64,000 bases of DNA from Aurantiacibacter atlanticus (GTDB lineage: Bacteria; Pseudomonadota; Alphaproteobacteria; Sphingomonadales; Sphingomonadaceae), in the NCBI RefSeq assembly GCF_001077815.2, contig NZ_CP011310.1, forward strand, positions 2,914,001 to 2,978,000, read 5' to 3'. Within the stretch, counting starts at the first letter, position 1. The number at the start of each line of letters is the position of its first letter. Shown one piece after another: positions 27,026 to 37,556 of the stretch. The notes under the pieces are model-generated. The model was not told where the DNA came from. It made no database searches and was given only the letters and a program-made list of their open reading frames with translations. Position numbers and translations under genes: made by a program.

Positions 27026-27796
27026 CTAGAAGCGGGTCGTCAATTCTATCCCAAAGGTCCGCGGGGGAGACCATTCGCCTTTGCGATATCCGCCGATAGG
27101 CAATCCGCCGCCCTGGATCTGGCTATAATAGGCTTTATCGGTCAAATTGCGTCCGAAAATACGCAGCGAATAGGCATCATTCCTTCCCGACAGCACCATA
27201 TACGCATTCAGCAAAGCATAGCCTTCCTGAATATCTTCCTCCCTGTTGAATGGACGGAAAGAGATATCATCCGTATAGCTGACTTCCCCCCGGAATCTGA
27301 TGCTATCGAGAACCTCGGAGTTCAAAGGGATCTCGTGATCCACGCCGAGCATGAACGAGAAATCGGGCGCTCGGTTGAGTGGATTTCCAGACAAATCTTC
27401 AAGATCAATACCGGGAAAGATCACATCATCTTCCGAATAACTCACGAATTCCGCGTCGAGATACGTTCCGGCAAATTGAATTGTCGTATTGTCAGTCACA
27501 TAGCCAACAAGCTCCAATTCAACGCCTTTTACCCGGCTTTTGGGAGCGTTTTCCACCAATGCCTGCACGGTCAAATTCTTGAAGACCTGCAGGTCCTCGT
27601 AATCATAGTAGAAACCAGTGAGATTGGCTGTGACACCGCCATCCAAAAGGGTGGATCTGAGACCCGCTTCATAGGATGTGATCTTTTCTGGAAGGAAGGG
27701 GTCTCCGCCTACCACTGCAAAATTGAAACCACCGCCTTTGTAGCCCTGCTGGAAGACGAAATAACCCATCACATCGTCGGTGAAGTCATACTGCAT
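27026..27796 (-). pseudogene. C-terminal remnant of a TonB-dependent receptor
   Basis: 256 residues of barrel from a sphingomonad-type receptor, beginning abruptly at QYDFTDDVMGYFVFQQGYKGGGFN, a stretch normally found roughly two-thirds into such proteins, and ending in TTRF. Signal peptide, TonB box, plug and most of the barrel are missing. The homology stops at about 27795, exactly where the homology of an IclR regulator on the other strand begins. Confidence 0.85.
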
Positions 27797-28439
27797 TTAT
27801 CGGCATGTCGCAGCGCTTACCGATCGGGGCTTTTTGACTCGCCTTCGCCGGGGAAGCTACGTCCCAGGCCCAACATTACAGGCTATCTCCGGACACTGCT
27901 CGAAACGTGAAATGTTACGCAAGATTGCCCGGCCCATCTTGGCCAAACTCTCCAGCAAATTGAATGGCGTAAGCCATATGGGGACCTGGGACGATGACAT
28001 GGTGACCTACATCATCAAGTCCGCACAAGAAGGGAAAATCCTCTTCACCCAGGAGACAATGCAGCTGGAAGGGTGTTGCAGCGGCCTGGCGAAGGTATTG
28101 CTGTCGAATTTGGATAGTAAATCGTTCGAAACGTATTTAAAGGCAGGGGAATTCCAGTCATTAACGAAGAATACTATTACAGATCCGGATAAACTCCGGG
28201 AAGAAATACAGAAGGTCAAGAAGAAGCAATACGCCATCGATAATCGAGAGATCCAGGAAGACCCTATCTGCATAGCCGCTCCGATAATTTCGGATGTACT
28301 GGACTTCCCGCTGGCAATATCGCTGTCACGCAAGGACCTTCCAGGTAATTACTTCCCTGACGTTCATCGCGATTTGCATGAACTCCGAAAGGCGGGAAAT
28401 ACCATAACAAGCATGGTGAGCTCTTTCGTTTTGCAATAG
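27795..28439 (+). pseudogene. 5'-truncated IclR-family regulator
   Basis: The frame starts in the recognition-helix region of an IclR helix-turn-helix (IYRHVAALTDRGFLTR) and continues through the full effector domain, giving about 215 residues of an expected 250 or more. The first half of the DNA-binding domain is missing. A GTG at 27780 inside the neighbouring remnant keeps the frame open but adds only foreign residues. Without a complete DNA-binding domain it should not regulate normally; it may once have controlled the divergent receptor. Confidence 0.82.
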
Positions 28440-28780
28440 GCCAGATCCAGACGGGATTGCCGGACTAATACAGTTGGCCCTTCTGCAGAAGCATTCTGCT
28501 GTAAGAGAGGGCCCTCTTACACCGCTCGATTGTCACTCGTTGGCCTAGCAAGTGTGGGATAAAGCTTGCGTAGCGTGCGATCCTTCGACACCAAGCAGCT
28601 CACGGCCGAACCGAATGATATTCATGACATGTGAGAATTTTGTGCCAAGTCTGGGCCTGCCTACGATTGCGGTCATTACCACATTGGAGACTGATCCAGG
28701 GTTGAGCGCTGCATGGGAGGTGTGCCTATCGTCCATGCTCAAGGGCGACGAATCCTGATTTGCAGAGAGGAGATTGTGGT
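28440..28780. other. 341-bp stretch between the IclR remnant and the EamA permease
   Basis: No gene assigned. A minus-strand frame of 65 codons (28545-28742) reads smoothly but resembles nothing I recognise and may be a gene fragment. A hairpin lies at 28501-28520. Confidence 0.45.
28501..28520 (+). terminator. Short hairpin after the IclR remnant
   Basis: GTAAGAG and CTCTTAC pair perfectly around the 6-base loop AGGGCC, 62 bases after the IclR stop. No T-run follows. Next to it is the palindrome CTTCTGCAGAAG. Confidence 0.4.
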
Positions 28781-29719
28781 TTGCGTAAGACCTTGTTCGA
28801 TCCAGATAACGGCCTGCTGACGCGCTTCAGTTTCTGGCAATCGCCTGCCCTCCTGCTTTGCTTGGCTTCCTTTTTTTGGGCGCTTAATCCGATTGTCGGT
28901 CGAGCAGCCCGCGACCTTCTTTCACCAGTCTCGATCGCATTCTGGCGGTGGATAATTGCTTTGGTCATTGTCGCCCCCTTCGCATGGCGTCATGTCCGGA
29001 AAGATTTGCCTTCCATTAAGCAATCCTTGCCTTTTCTCACAGTTCTCGGGGCCGGCGGACTCGGCCTGTTTGCCTATCTCGTTTATGCAAGCCTGCAATG
29101 GACGACAGCGACGAACAATCTGTTGTTGCAGGCAACAATGCCGATCATGACGTTGGTAATGCCGGCCCTGATCTTCCGCGATCGCATTCCGCCATTACAC
29201 TATGTCTGCGCCCTAATTTCCATCGGCGGCATCATATGGATCATGACACGCGGCGACCCCACTAATCTGGAAATCGGCGCGCTCAATCGCGGTGACTTGC
29301 TCGCGTTGGCGGCAGTCTTTCTCTACGCAGCTTACGCGACGTTCCTGCGAAAGGCACCGACCATCCATCACCTTTCCTTACTGAGCGTATTATTCGCGGT
29401 CGGGGCTTCCTCTCTTGCCATACCTTACGTCGGACATCTGCTTGTCAACGGTGTCAGCATGCCATCCCCAGAGGCGATCGGCGCGTTATTATATGTCGGC
29501 ATTTTCCCATCTTTGGCGTCCTACGCTCTGTTCAACCGAGCAGTGTCACTGATCGGATCCGCTCGGGTTGGAATATATATGAACCTGCCCGCGGTTTTCG
29601 GTGTCACCATGGCAGTACCCCTGCTGGGCGAACGATTCGAAGACTACCATTTCGTAGGAGCGCTGATGGTTGTCGTGTCAATTCTCATTTCAAGACGAAC
29701 CAGGGTCAAGGTTCACTAA
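28781..29719 (+). CDS. EamA/DMT-family permease
   Basis: A 312-residue membrane protein with about ten helices in two EamA repeats (about 25-140 and 165-300), the drug/metabolite transporter layout. Substrate unknown. The TTG at 28781 is preferred because AGGAG lies 8 bases before it; an in-frame TTG at 28760 lies upstream of that site. It converges on the ABC exporter operon. Confidence 0.83.
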   Translation: MRKTLFDPDNGLLTRFSFWQSPALLLCLASFFWALNPIVGRAARDLLSPVSIAFWRWIIALVIVAPFAWRHVRKDLPSIKQSLPFLTVLGAGGLGLFAYLVYASLQWTTATNNLLLQATMPIMTLVMPALIFRDRIPPLHYVCALISIGGIIWIMTRGDPTNLEIGALNRGDLLALAAVFLYAAYATFLRKAPTIHHLSLLSVLFAVGASSLAIPYVGHLLVNGVSMPSPEAIGALLYVGIFPSLASYALFNRAVSLIGSARVGIYMNLPAVFGVTMAVPLLGERFEDYHFVGALMVVVSILISRRTRVKVH

Positions 29720-29841
29720 AAGGTTCGCAAGCGAATGATCGACAGCACGATTCGCGGTCAGGATCGGCGCCAGGATTATGGTCGATCTGTTCGCTGGACA
29801 TTCAACCCCGCCTTCCGTGAACGTGACATATCGAAAGAAGC

Positions 29842-30975
29842 TCAGGCCATTGTCGTGATCGTCTGTCCGAACCGCCTGAGGGCGACAATAAAGAACGCAG
29901 CGCCTATCGCGGCGATGGCCAGGAACTGGGGCCATACGACGTCGAACCCGGCACCGCGGTAGAGAATCGCCTGGGCCATCTTCACAAAATGCGTGGTAGG
30001 CGCTGCAAGCATTACGGTCTGGACGAATTCGGGCATGCTCTCGCGCGGGGTCGCCCCGCCTGACAGCATTTGCAGCGGCAGAAGGACCAGCATCAGGAGC
30101 AGGCCAAACTGGGGCATAGAACGCGCGATCGTACCCATGAATATGCCCATGGAGGTGGTGGCGAACAGATGCAGCCCGGCCCCCGCCAGAAAAAGCAGGG
30201 CAGAGCCTTCGACAGGAACCGCAAGAACGCCTTCGACCACTATTTTCAGGGCGAAGGCACAGGCCATCAGCACCACAAGGCTCATCGCCCACACCTTACC
30301 CGCCATGATTTCAAACGGTGTGATCGGCATTACAAGCAGGTGCTCGATAGTGCCATGTTCGCGCTCGCGGATCAGGGCCGCGCCGGTCAGGATGATGGAA
30401 AGCATGGTAACATTGTTGATGATTGCCATCAGCGAGCCGAACCAACTCTGGGCCAGGGTGGGATTGAACCGCTGGCGCACGGCGAGCTCGATCGGCGGCG
30501 GCGGCCCGGCGCGCGTACCGCGGGTGAATTCAGCCACCTCGGCCTGAACGATCTGCTGGATATAGCCGCCTCCACTAAATGCCTGACTCATGCGCGTTGC
30601 ATCAACGTTGAGCTGTATCGTCGGGCGGTGCCCGGCCAGCACGTCGCGCTGGAAACCGGGCGGGATATCAAGCGCGAACGTAAAGTGGCCTGCATCCATG
30701 CCCCGGTCCACCTCGTCCAGACCGACCATTGCCGGACTGACGAAATGCGGCGGGTAGAAGGCGCTTACGATGCGGCGGGAAAGCTGTGACTGATCTTCAT
30801 CGGTGATGGCGATGGGGGCTTTATGCAGCGTTTCAGGCATGGCCGTGCCCGAAACATAGATGCTGAACGAGAAGGCGTAGATGATCAGGATCATCATCAT
30901 CGGGTCGCGCCACAGGCTGCGCAATTCCTTGATTCCAAGGCGATAGATATTGGCAGTTTTCGCGGCTCGGTCCAT
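29842..30975 (-). CDS. ABC-2 type exporter permease (YhhJ-like)
   Basis: A 377-residue permease with an N-terminal membrane helix (about 25-42), a large periplasmic domain (about 50-170) and five helices in the C-terminal half, the ABC-2/YhhJ layout. The EREHGTIEHLLVMPITPFEIMAGK motif after the second helix is typical. It is the last gene of a four-gene exporter operon, 3 bases after the RbbA-like gene. Confidence 0.87.
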   Translation of the reverse strand: MDRAAKTANIYRLGIKELRSLWRDPMMMILIIYAFSFSIYVSGTAMPETLHKAPIAITDEDQSQLSRRIVSAFYPPHFVSPAMVGLDEVDRGMDAGHFTFALDIPPGFQRDVLAGHRPTIQLNVDATRMSQAFSGGGYIQQIVQAEVAEFTRGTRAGPPPPIELAVRQRFNPTLAQSWFGSLMAIINNVTMLSIILTGAALIREREHGTIEHLLVMPITPFEIMAGKVWAMSLVVLMACAFALKIVVEGVLAVPVEGSALLFLAGAGLHLFATTSMGIFMGTIARSMPQFGLLLMLVLLPLQMLSGGATPRESMPEFVQTVMLAAPTTHFVKMAQAILYRGAGFDVVWPQFLAIAAIGAAFFIVALRRFGQTITTMA

Positions 30976-30978
30976 GGT

Positions 30979-33741
30979 TCACCGCTCCTGCTTGCGTAGA
31001 AATACCACGGATATGCCGAGAATGACAGGATAGGTAACCAACAGGATCAGCAAGGGGCCCCATAGGTCAAACAGACCCAGCCCCTTGGAGAAAACGCCCC
31101 GGCAGATGGTGACAAACCATGTTGCCGGAAACACGGTGCCAATCACCGCCCCTGCCCCTTCCAGCGAGGAAATCGGATCAATCAGTCCGGAAAATTCTAC
31201 CGTGGGAAGGATGGTGCCGATGGCGGTTGCGAACATCGCCGCAATCTGACTGCGCAGGAATACCGAGAATAGCAGACCCAGCGCGGTCGACGACAAGACA
31301 TATAACAGCGCGCCAAGTGTCATGACCGCGAAACTGCCGGTAATCGGTACGCCGAAGGCGGCCACGGCCAGAAAGACCAGCAGCAAATAATTGATCATGG
31401 CCAGCGCCACATAGGGCAGCTGCTTGCCTAGCAGAAATTCTACGCGGCTGATCGGAGTGACGTAGAAATTGACGATCGAGCCCAGCTCTTTTTCCCGCAC
31501 CACGCTGAGCGCTGTCAGCATGGCCGGAAACAGCATGAGAAGGATGGGAATCACCGCCGGTGCGATGGCCACCAGGCTTTCGACATCGGGATTATAGCGA
31601 TAGCGAAGAGCAATATCGACCGGGCCGGCCTGAGGTCTTACACCCAGTTCGCGCACCGCCATATCGCCCAGCCATTGGGCGTGCAGAGCCTGAACATAGC
31701 CTTGGGTCGTTTCCGCCCGCATCGGCATTGCACCATCTACCCACACGCCGATCTCGGTTGGACTGCCACGCCGCAGGTTACGCGCGAAATTCGGTGGTAT
31801 TTCAATCGCCACACTCAGTTCGCCAGAACGCATCCTGCGGTCTAGCTGGCCATAATCGGTGATCGGCGGGCGTTCGATGAAATAGCGAGAACCGGTCAGA
31901 TTCAACACATAATTCTGGCTGGTTGTCGTTCCATCCCGGTCAAGCACTGCAAAGGTCAGATCCTCCACATCCATGCTGATGCCATAACCCATAATAAACA
32001 GGAGTATGACGCTGCCGACCATTGCCAGCGTGGCGCGGATCGGGTCTCGCCGCAATTCCAGCCCCTCGCGCCAGGCATAGCTCATCATTCGCCGGTAGGT
32101 CAGCCAGCCGCCTGCCGGTCCTGCGCGATTCGCACCGGCGGTTAGCGATTCAGGCACCGCCTGCGAAGGGTCAGAATCAAGCTGAGCCGCATCGTCCTCG
32201 CTGGCCTCTTTCAGGTAAGCAATAAAGGCTTCTTCCAGATTATCGCCATTGCCGCGGCTTGCGGCGATGGCCTGCGGCGTGTCGCTGACCAGCACTTGAC
32301 CCGCATGCATCAGCGAAATGCGATCGCAGCGTTCCGCCTCGTTCATGAAGTGGGTAGATATAAAGATAGTCACCTTGTCGCGCCGCGACAGGTCGATCAT
32401 CATCCGCCAGAACTGGTCCCGCGCGATCGGGTCCACGCCGGAGGTCGGTTCATCAAGGATCAGGATTTCCGGTTTGTGAATCATGGCCACCGCCAGACTG
32501 AGCCGCTGGCGCTGCCCCAGAGGCAGCGCGGCGGGCAGCTTTTCCATGATATCGGTGAGATCGAAACGCTGCGCCATCTCCTTCACCCGATCAGGGATGT
32601 CGTCGGGGGGAAGGTGGAATAACCGGGCGTGCAACTCCAGATTCTGGCGCACGGTAAGCTCGGAATAGAGCGAGAAGGCCTGGCTCATATAGCCGACCCG
32701 GCGACGGATCTCCATGTCGTTATGACCGATTGATTTTCCGAACAGCCAAGCCTGTCCCTCGCTGGCCTGCAGAAGGCCAGTCAGCATCTTCATGGTCGTC
32801 GATTTTCCGCACCCGTTGGAGCCAAGAAATCCGAAAATCTCCCCCCGTTCGATCTCGAAATCGACGTGATCGACTGCAGTGAAATCGCCAAACCGCATGG
32901 TAAGGCCTTTCGCCTCGATCGCGATCTGCGCGTCGCTGCCATCACTGCGCGGGGGAATCGTAACGGGCCTGTGACCTTCGCGGCGATCTTGCGGCAACAG
33001 AGCAATAAAGGCTTTCTCCAGCGCAGTCTCGCCGGTCCGCTCATAGAAATCCTGTGGTGTCCCATCGGCCAGAATCCGGCCCGCATCCATCGCGATCAGC
33101 CAGTCGAAGCGCGCAGCCTCTTCCATATACGCCGTGGCGACGAGCACGCTCATATCAGGGCGCCGCGTTCGGATACGTTCGATCAGTTCCCAGAACTGCG
33201 CCCTTGAAAGCGGGTCCAGGCCGGTGGTGGGTTCGTCGAGCAGAAGAAAGTCGGGGTCATGGATGAGCGCGCAGCATAGCCCGAGCTTCTGCTTCATCCC
33301 GCCTGAAAGCTTGCCCGCGGGACGGTTGCGGAACGGGTCCAGTCCTGTACTTTCGGTTAGGTCGGCAATGCGGCGTTCGCGCTCCGCCGACGGCTGACCG
33401 AACAACCGTCCGAAAAAGTCCAGATTTTCCTCTACCGACAGCGTGGGATAAAGGTTTTTGCCAAGACCCTGCGGCATATAGGCAATGCGGGGGCAGGCCG
33501 CCGCGCGGTGCTGGCGGTCCGCCATATCGCCGCCCAGCACCTCGACCTCTCCCTGCTGAATGGCGCGGGCCCCTGCAAGGAGGGAAAATAGGCTGGATTT
33601 GCCTACCCCGTCCGGGCCGATCATCGCCACCATCCGCCTGGCGGGTATGGTCAGATCCACCTCCTCTAGCGCTGCGACTTCGCCATAATGCAGGCTTACC
33701 CCTGCAAGACGGGCAAGCGGTTCAGTGTCAGGACTTGTCAT
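30979..33741 (-). CDS. rbbA: RbbA-like fusion of two ABC ATPases and an ABC-2 permease
   Basis: 920 residues with three parts. The first ATPase (about 8-235) has Walker [10 protein letters not shown] at 42-50, signature LSGGMKQ and [12 protein letters not shown]. The second (about 273-500) has GSNGCGKST, a degenerate signature LPLGQRQ and [12 protein letters not shown]. The C-terminal third (about 550-920) is an ABC-2 permease with six helices and the [14 protein letters not shown] motif. This is the YhiH/RbbA layout, described in E. coli both as ribosome-associated ATPase and as an exporter part. With its own adaptor and channel beside it, export is the simpler reading. It overlaps the adaptor gene by 4 bases. 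Confidence 0.88.
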   Translation of the reverse strand: MTSPDTEPLARLAGVSLHYGEVAALEEVDLTIPARRMVAMIGPDGVGKSSLFSLLAGARAIQQGEVEVLGGDMADRQHRAAACPRIAYMPQGLGKNLYPTLSVEENLDFFGRLFGQPSAERERRIADLTESTGLDPFRNRPAGKLSGGMKQKLGLCCALIHDPDFLLLDEPTTGLDPLSRAQFWELIERIRTRRPDMSVLVATAYMEEAARFDWLIAMDAGRILADGTPQDFYERTGETALEKAFIALLPQDRREGHRPVTIPPRSDGSDAQIAIEAKGLTMRFGDFTAVDHVDFEIERGEIFGFLGSNGCGKSTTMKMLTGLLQASEGQAWLFGKSIGHNDMEIRRRVGYMSQAFSLYSELTVRQNLELHARLFHLPPDDIPDRVKEMAQRFDLTDIMEKLPAALPLGQRQRLSLAVAMIHKPEILILDEPTSGVDPIARDQFWRMMIDLSRRDKVTIFISTHFMNEAERCDRISLMHAGQVLVSDTPQAIAASRGNGDNLEEAFIAYLKEASEDDAAQLDSDPSQAVPESLTAGANRAGPAGGWLTYRRMMSYAWREGLELRRDPIRATLAMVGSVILLFIMGYGISMDVEDLTFAVLDRDGTTTSQNYVLNLTGSRYFIERPPITDYGQLDRRMRSGELSVAIEIPPNFARNLRRGSPTEIGVWVDGAMPMRAETTQGYVQALHAQWLGDMAVRELGVRPQAGPVDIALRYRYNPDVESLVAIAPAVIPILLMLFPAMLTALSVVREKELGSIVNFYVTPISRVEFLLGKQLPYVALAMINYLLLVFLAVAAFGVPITGSFAVMTLGALLYVLSSTALGLLFSVFLRSQIAAMFATAIGTILPTVEFSGLIDPISSLEGAGAVIGTVFPATWFVTICRGVFSKGLGLFDLWGPLLILLVTYPVILGISVVFLRKQER

Positions 33742-34811
33742 TGCGGGACATTGACCGCCAGCTCGTCAGGCCATGGGGTAGCCTTGTCCACGCGCACATA
33801 GGCGACCCCCGGAAGACCGGTCTTGACCTGGGCCAGATTGCGCTGGAGCAGTTCAGGATCGATCTGCGCCCGCACCCTGAACATCAGCTTCTGCCTTTCA
33901 TCCGCGGTTTCCACTGTCTTTGGCGTGAACTGGGCGACATCGGCGACGAAGCTGACCCTGGCGGGCACAACCATTTCGGGCGCGGCATCCAGCACGATGC
34001 GGACCTCCGTGCCTAGAGCGACACGGCCAGCGACCGCTTCGGGCAGGAACAGAGTCATGTAGACATCACCCAGATTGACGAGATTGAGTACCCGCCCGCC
34101 GCCGCCAATCACCTCGCCGGGCTGCGCAACGAGGTATTGCACCCGCCCATCAGTGGGAGTGCGTAGGGCGCTGTCCCCGATTTCAGCATCGATTCGCGCC
34201 ACCGTTGCACGTGCGGCATCGACTTGCGCACGGGCTGCGCCGATCTGGCTTCGGGCTGTTTGAATGGCGGCGTCTACCGCGGAAACCTGCGCCTGTGCAG
34301 CTTCGACCGCCGCTGCCGCGCTTTCGGCTTGCGCGGCATTGTCGTCGCGTTCCTGCATTGAGGTAGCGCCCTCTTCAGCGAGTGTCGTCGATCGGGCCAG
34401 CCGCCCTCGTGCGGCAACCAGCTCTGCCTCGCGCTGGCGAACCATGGCTGTGACTGCAGCGCGATTGCTCAACTGCTGAGCGACCTGGCTTTGGGCAATC
34501 TGGATACCATTGACGGCCTGCGCAAGTCGGGCTTCGGCCTCGGCCTTTTGCGCAAGCAGGGTTTCGGTATCCATGCGGGCAACGATCTGATCTGCTTCGA
34601 CAAATTCGCCCTCATCCACTAGGATCGCGTCGACCCGGCCAGGTATCTTGGCCGATACGTCTATTTCGACCGCTTCGATGCGGCCGTTGCCACTGATGAT
34701 TCCGTCGGGCAATTCGTCTCCATCAAGCATCTGCCAGCCGAGGTAGAGAGCAAACAGCACGGCAGCCGCAATCGCGCCCCTGATCAGCCAGGTCTTGCGG
34801 GATGATGTCAT
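33738..34811 (-). CDS. HlyD-family membrane fusion protein (YhiI-like)
   Basis: A 357-residue adaptor with one N-terminal helix (about 10-27), lipoyl halves around a long Ala/Gln/Arg-rich coiled-coil (about 85-210), and a C-terminal beta-barrel. It links the RbbA-like pump to the NodT channel; both neighbours overlap it by 4 bases, so the operon is tightly coupled. Confidence 0.88.
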   Translation of the reverse strand: MTSSRKTWLIRGAIAAAVLFALYLGWQMLDGDELPDGIISGNGRIEAVEIDVSAKIPGRVDAILVDEGEFVEADQIVARMDTETLLAQKAEAEARLAQAVNGIQIAQSQVAQQLSNRAAVTAMVRQREAELVAARGRLARSTTLAEEGATSMQERDDNAAQAESAAAAVEAAQAQVSAVDAAIQTARSQIGAARAQVDAARATVARIDAEIGDSALRTPTDGRVQYLVAQPGEVIGGGGRVLNLVNLGDVYMTLFLPEAVAGRVALGTEVRIVLDAAPEMVVPARVSFVADVAQFTPKTVETADERQKLMFRVRAQIDPELLQRNLAQVKTGLPGVAYVRVDKATPWPDELAVNVPQ

Positions 34812-36331
34812 TGCGATTGCTCTCCAGTCTGTTGCGAAGGTGCGCGCTTATCCGGGTTGTCTGCCGGAAAGCCGCCACCAAGCGCGGTGTAAAGCCCGAC
34901 CCCTGCCGCCTGATAGGCACGCTGCAATCGCACCAGCACCTGCTCGGTTTCAAAAAGATCGCGCTGGGCATCGAGCACTTCGAGATAGGCCGAACGGCCA
35001 TTGTCGAAGCGCAGTTGCGCCAGTCGCGCGCGTTCGCGCAGAGCACTGAGCGCACCGCTTGTCGTCGCGATCTGTCTTGCCAATTGCTCACGCTGGACCA
35101 GCGCGTTGGACACATCGCGGAAGGCAAGCTGAACCGTCTGCTCGTAATTTGCCACGGCCTCCACTTGCCGGGCACTCGCAAGATCGAGATTAGCTGCCAG
35201 CTGCCCGCCATGGAACAGGGGCAGCGTAAGGCTGGGGGTAAAGCTCCATGTCTCACTGCCTGAACCGAACAGGCCGTCCAGTTCGGTACTGGTGGTGCCA
35301 AATGCCCCTGTCAGGCGGATATTGGGGAAGAATGCAGCGCGGGCCGCACCAATATCAGCGTTTGCGGCGCGTAATTGGTATTCCGCCGCCATGATGTCCG
35401 GCCTTTGCACGAGCAGATCGGATGGCAGGCCCGCAGGTAGCGTGATGGCAGGCTGTGCCTCTACCAGATCCAGAGGGGGCAGTGCTGCCTCCACTGGTTG
35501 TCCGACAAGCACGGTGAGTGCGTTGTGATTGATGTGCCGCTCTTGCTCCAGCGCTTCATAGGTACCCTGCGCTTGCGCCAACAGGGTCTGTGCCTGGGTT
35601 ACTTCCAACTTCGAACCGGCCCCCACTTTATAGCGACGGCGCATTATTCGCAGCGCCTCTTCACGCGTCGCAATGGTGCGCGATGCCAGCGCCAGCCGGC
35701 CGGTGTATTCGCGTTCCTGCAGATAGAGACTGGCGACCTGCGCGATCAGGCCAGTGGCCACGGCGCGCTTTCCTTCCTCACTTGCCAAATATCGGTTGCG
35801 GGCGGCTTCGTTGAGGTTTTGCAGGCGGCCCCAAAAGTCGATTTCCCAACCCCCACTCACCTGAGCGGTAACCTGCTCCACATCGTAGCGCAGCGGCCCT
35901 GTTCCAGGCAACTCGATCAGCGACCTTCCCCTCGTCCCGGTGCCGATCGCATCCAGGCGGGGATAAAGACCTGCCCCCTGAATGCGCCAAGCCGCCCGCG
36001 CCTGTGCCACGCGAGCTGCGGCAATGTGGATGTCGCGATTTTCTTCCAGCGCGACCGAAATGAGCGCGCGCAAATACTCATCCTGTATGAAATCCTGCCA
36101 ACCGGTCTGCGCAATTGATTGCCCTGCCGGGGTCGAATGAAAGTAGCGTTCTGGAACAGGAGCAACCGATCGGGTGGATGGCGGAGCAAACGAGCAGCTC
36201 GACAACAGAAGCGATGGAGCTGCAACAGCAATTGCGACGAACGACCGACTCCACTTCGGCGGAGGTGGGGCCAGCCGTTCCGAGCAATAGCTCTCCGGGC
36301 TGCCACCCTTATTGGCTCGGAAACTCGCCAT
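34808..36331 (-). CDS. NodT-family outer-membrane efflux lipoprotein
   Basis: A 507-residue TolC-like protein, first gene of the RbbA-type operon. A lipobox (LLLSSC) ends at about residue 46, so the start may lie 15-20 codons further in than the ATG at 36331, whose leader is long for a lipoprotein signal. Two outer-membrane efflux domains follow, with LPSDLLVQRPDIMAAEYQLRAANADIGAARAAFFP typical of NodT. It overlaps the adaptor gene by 4 bases. Confidence 0.86.
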   Translation of the reverse strand: MASFRANKGGSPESYCSERLAPPPPKWSRSFVAIAVAAPSLLLSSCSFAPPSTRSVAPVPERYFHSTPAGQSIAQTGWQDFIQDEYLRALISVALEENRDIHIAAARVAQARAAWRIQGAGLYPRLDAIGTGTRGRSLIELPGTGPLRYDVEQVTAQVSGGWEIDFWGRLQNLNEAARNRYLASEEGKRAVATGLIAQVASLYLQEREYTGRLALASRTIATREEALRIMRRRYKVGAGSKLEVTQAQTLLAQAQGTYEALEQERHINHNALTVLVGQPVEAALPPLDLVEAQPAITLPAGLPSDLLVQRPDIMAAEYQLRAANADIGAARAAFFPNIRLTGAFGTTSTELDGLFGSGSETWSFTPSLTLPLFHGGQLAANLDLASARQVEAVANYEQTVQLAFRDVSNALVQREQLARQIATTSGALSALRERARLAQLRFDNGRSAYLEVLDAQRDLFETEQVLVRLQRAYQAAGVGLYTALGGGFPADNPDKRAPSQQTGEQSQ

Positions 36332-36444
36332 CCGTATATCGCAAATCCTTTGCTAAGAAGGTCCTTCGATTTGAGGTATCGCTCCCATCATTCGGCAGTG
36401 ATATCCGTAGACTTCCTGATTGCTGTCAGAACGCGCAGATATTT

Positions 36445-37500
36445 CTAGGCCGATCGAACCAAGGTCCTGTCTTCATCCATCCTGCTCCGCAGAATCTCCA
36501 ACAAACTCTGCGTTCCCGCAACGATCAGTGGACCGAGCACGAAGCCATGCGCTCCGAAAACGACAATTCCACCGACGATCGCTATGAAGGACAGCATGGA
36601 ATGAAGCGCCAGCCTACGACCCACGAGAATTGGATAGACGATGTTATCGATCAGCCCGACGATGAAGGTTCCCCAGACTGCCAGGATTATCGCCGAGCCC
36701 CACTGTCCGTTAAGCGCCAGAGCAATCGATGCTGGCACCCAGACGATGAACGCACCTAGAAACGGAACAATACCAAGCAAGCCCATGATAACGCCCCAAA
36801 AGACCGGGGACGGAAGGCCGAGCCACCAGAAAACCAGCCCGCCCAGAAGCCCCTGCAGGGCAGAAACAGCGGCAGTCCCGTATACCGAAGCGAAGATGGT
36901 TTTCTCCATCCGATCGGTCAGCGCCCGGCACTCCGGCTTTGAAAGTGGTGATATTCGCCCGCTGACTTCAATTATCCATTTTCGGTCGCGGAGAAGATAG
37001 AAGAGGAAATAGAAAGTCATCAGCAGGGTGATGATGCTGGCGATTGAACCCATGACAAGATTGGCAGCCCAGTTTTCCAGGCGGGCAATGACAGTCTGCA
37101 GGAATTGCGGTGCGTTCACATGATCGATCAGCCAGAACAGAGCCGACGAGAGGTTTGGATAATCCCGTGCCAGACCACGCCAATCTTCGTCGGATACGAA
37201 TTCATTCATTGCATTGGCGCCTTCAACGATACTTTCGATCAGCGCTGCCGAGACGAAGATAACCGGTGCGACTACCAAAATGGCAGCAATCGACATGGTC
37301 AAGGTCACGGACACTCCCGGATGGCACAGGTGCGCCCGAAGCGCGCTCTCAAGGGGAGCGAACAAGACAGCCAGCGTGAATGACCAGATCAGAGCCGGGA
37401 TGAAGGGAGCGGTAATCAGGTAGCAAAAGACAATACCAAGCAGGACCAGAAGGCCCACCGCTATGCGCGAATAGAGCGGCGGCAGTGGATCATGTTCCAT
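36445..37500 (-). CDS. AI-2E family transporter
   Basis: A 351-residue membrane protein of the PerM/YdiK/TqsA superfamily with about seven or eight helices and the GLPSPVFWGVIMGLLGIVPFLGAFIVWVPA motif. Functions range from autoinducer-2 export to sodium/proton exchange, so no substrate is claimed. ATG at 37500 is preferred over one 21 bases upstream because GAAGGGA lies 6-12 bases before it. It is 56 bases after the alcohol dehydrogenase on the same strand. Confidence 0.82.
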   Translation of the reverse strand: MEHDPLPPLYSRIAVGLLVLLGIVFCYLITAPFIPALIWSFTLAVLFAPLESALRAHLCHPGVSVTLTMSIAAILVVAPVIFVSAALIESIVEGANAMNEFVSDEDWRGLARDYPNLSSALFWLIDHVNAPQFLQTVIARLENWAANLVMGSIASIITLLMTFYFLFYLLRDRKWIIEVSGRISPLSKPECRALTDRMEKTIFASVYGTAAVSALQGLLGGLVFWWLGLPSPVFWGVIMGLLGIVPFLGAFIVWVPASIALALNGQWGSAIILAVWGTFIVGLIDNIVYPILVGRRLALHSMLSFIAIVGGIVVFGAHGFVLGPLIVAGTQSLLEILRSRMDEDRTLVRSA

Positions 37501-37556
37501 CTGAATCCCTTCCCGCATCAACTTTGCTTTCGCATGGCTGGCGATCCAGTGCGCGG

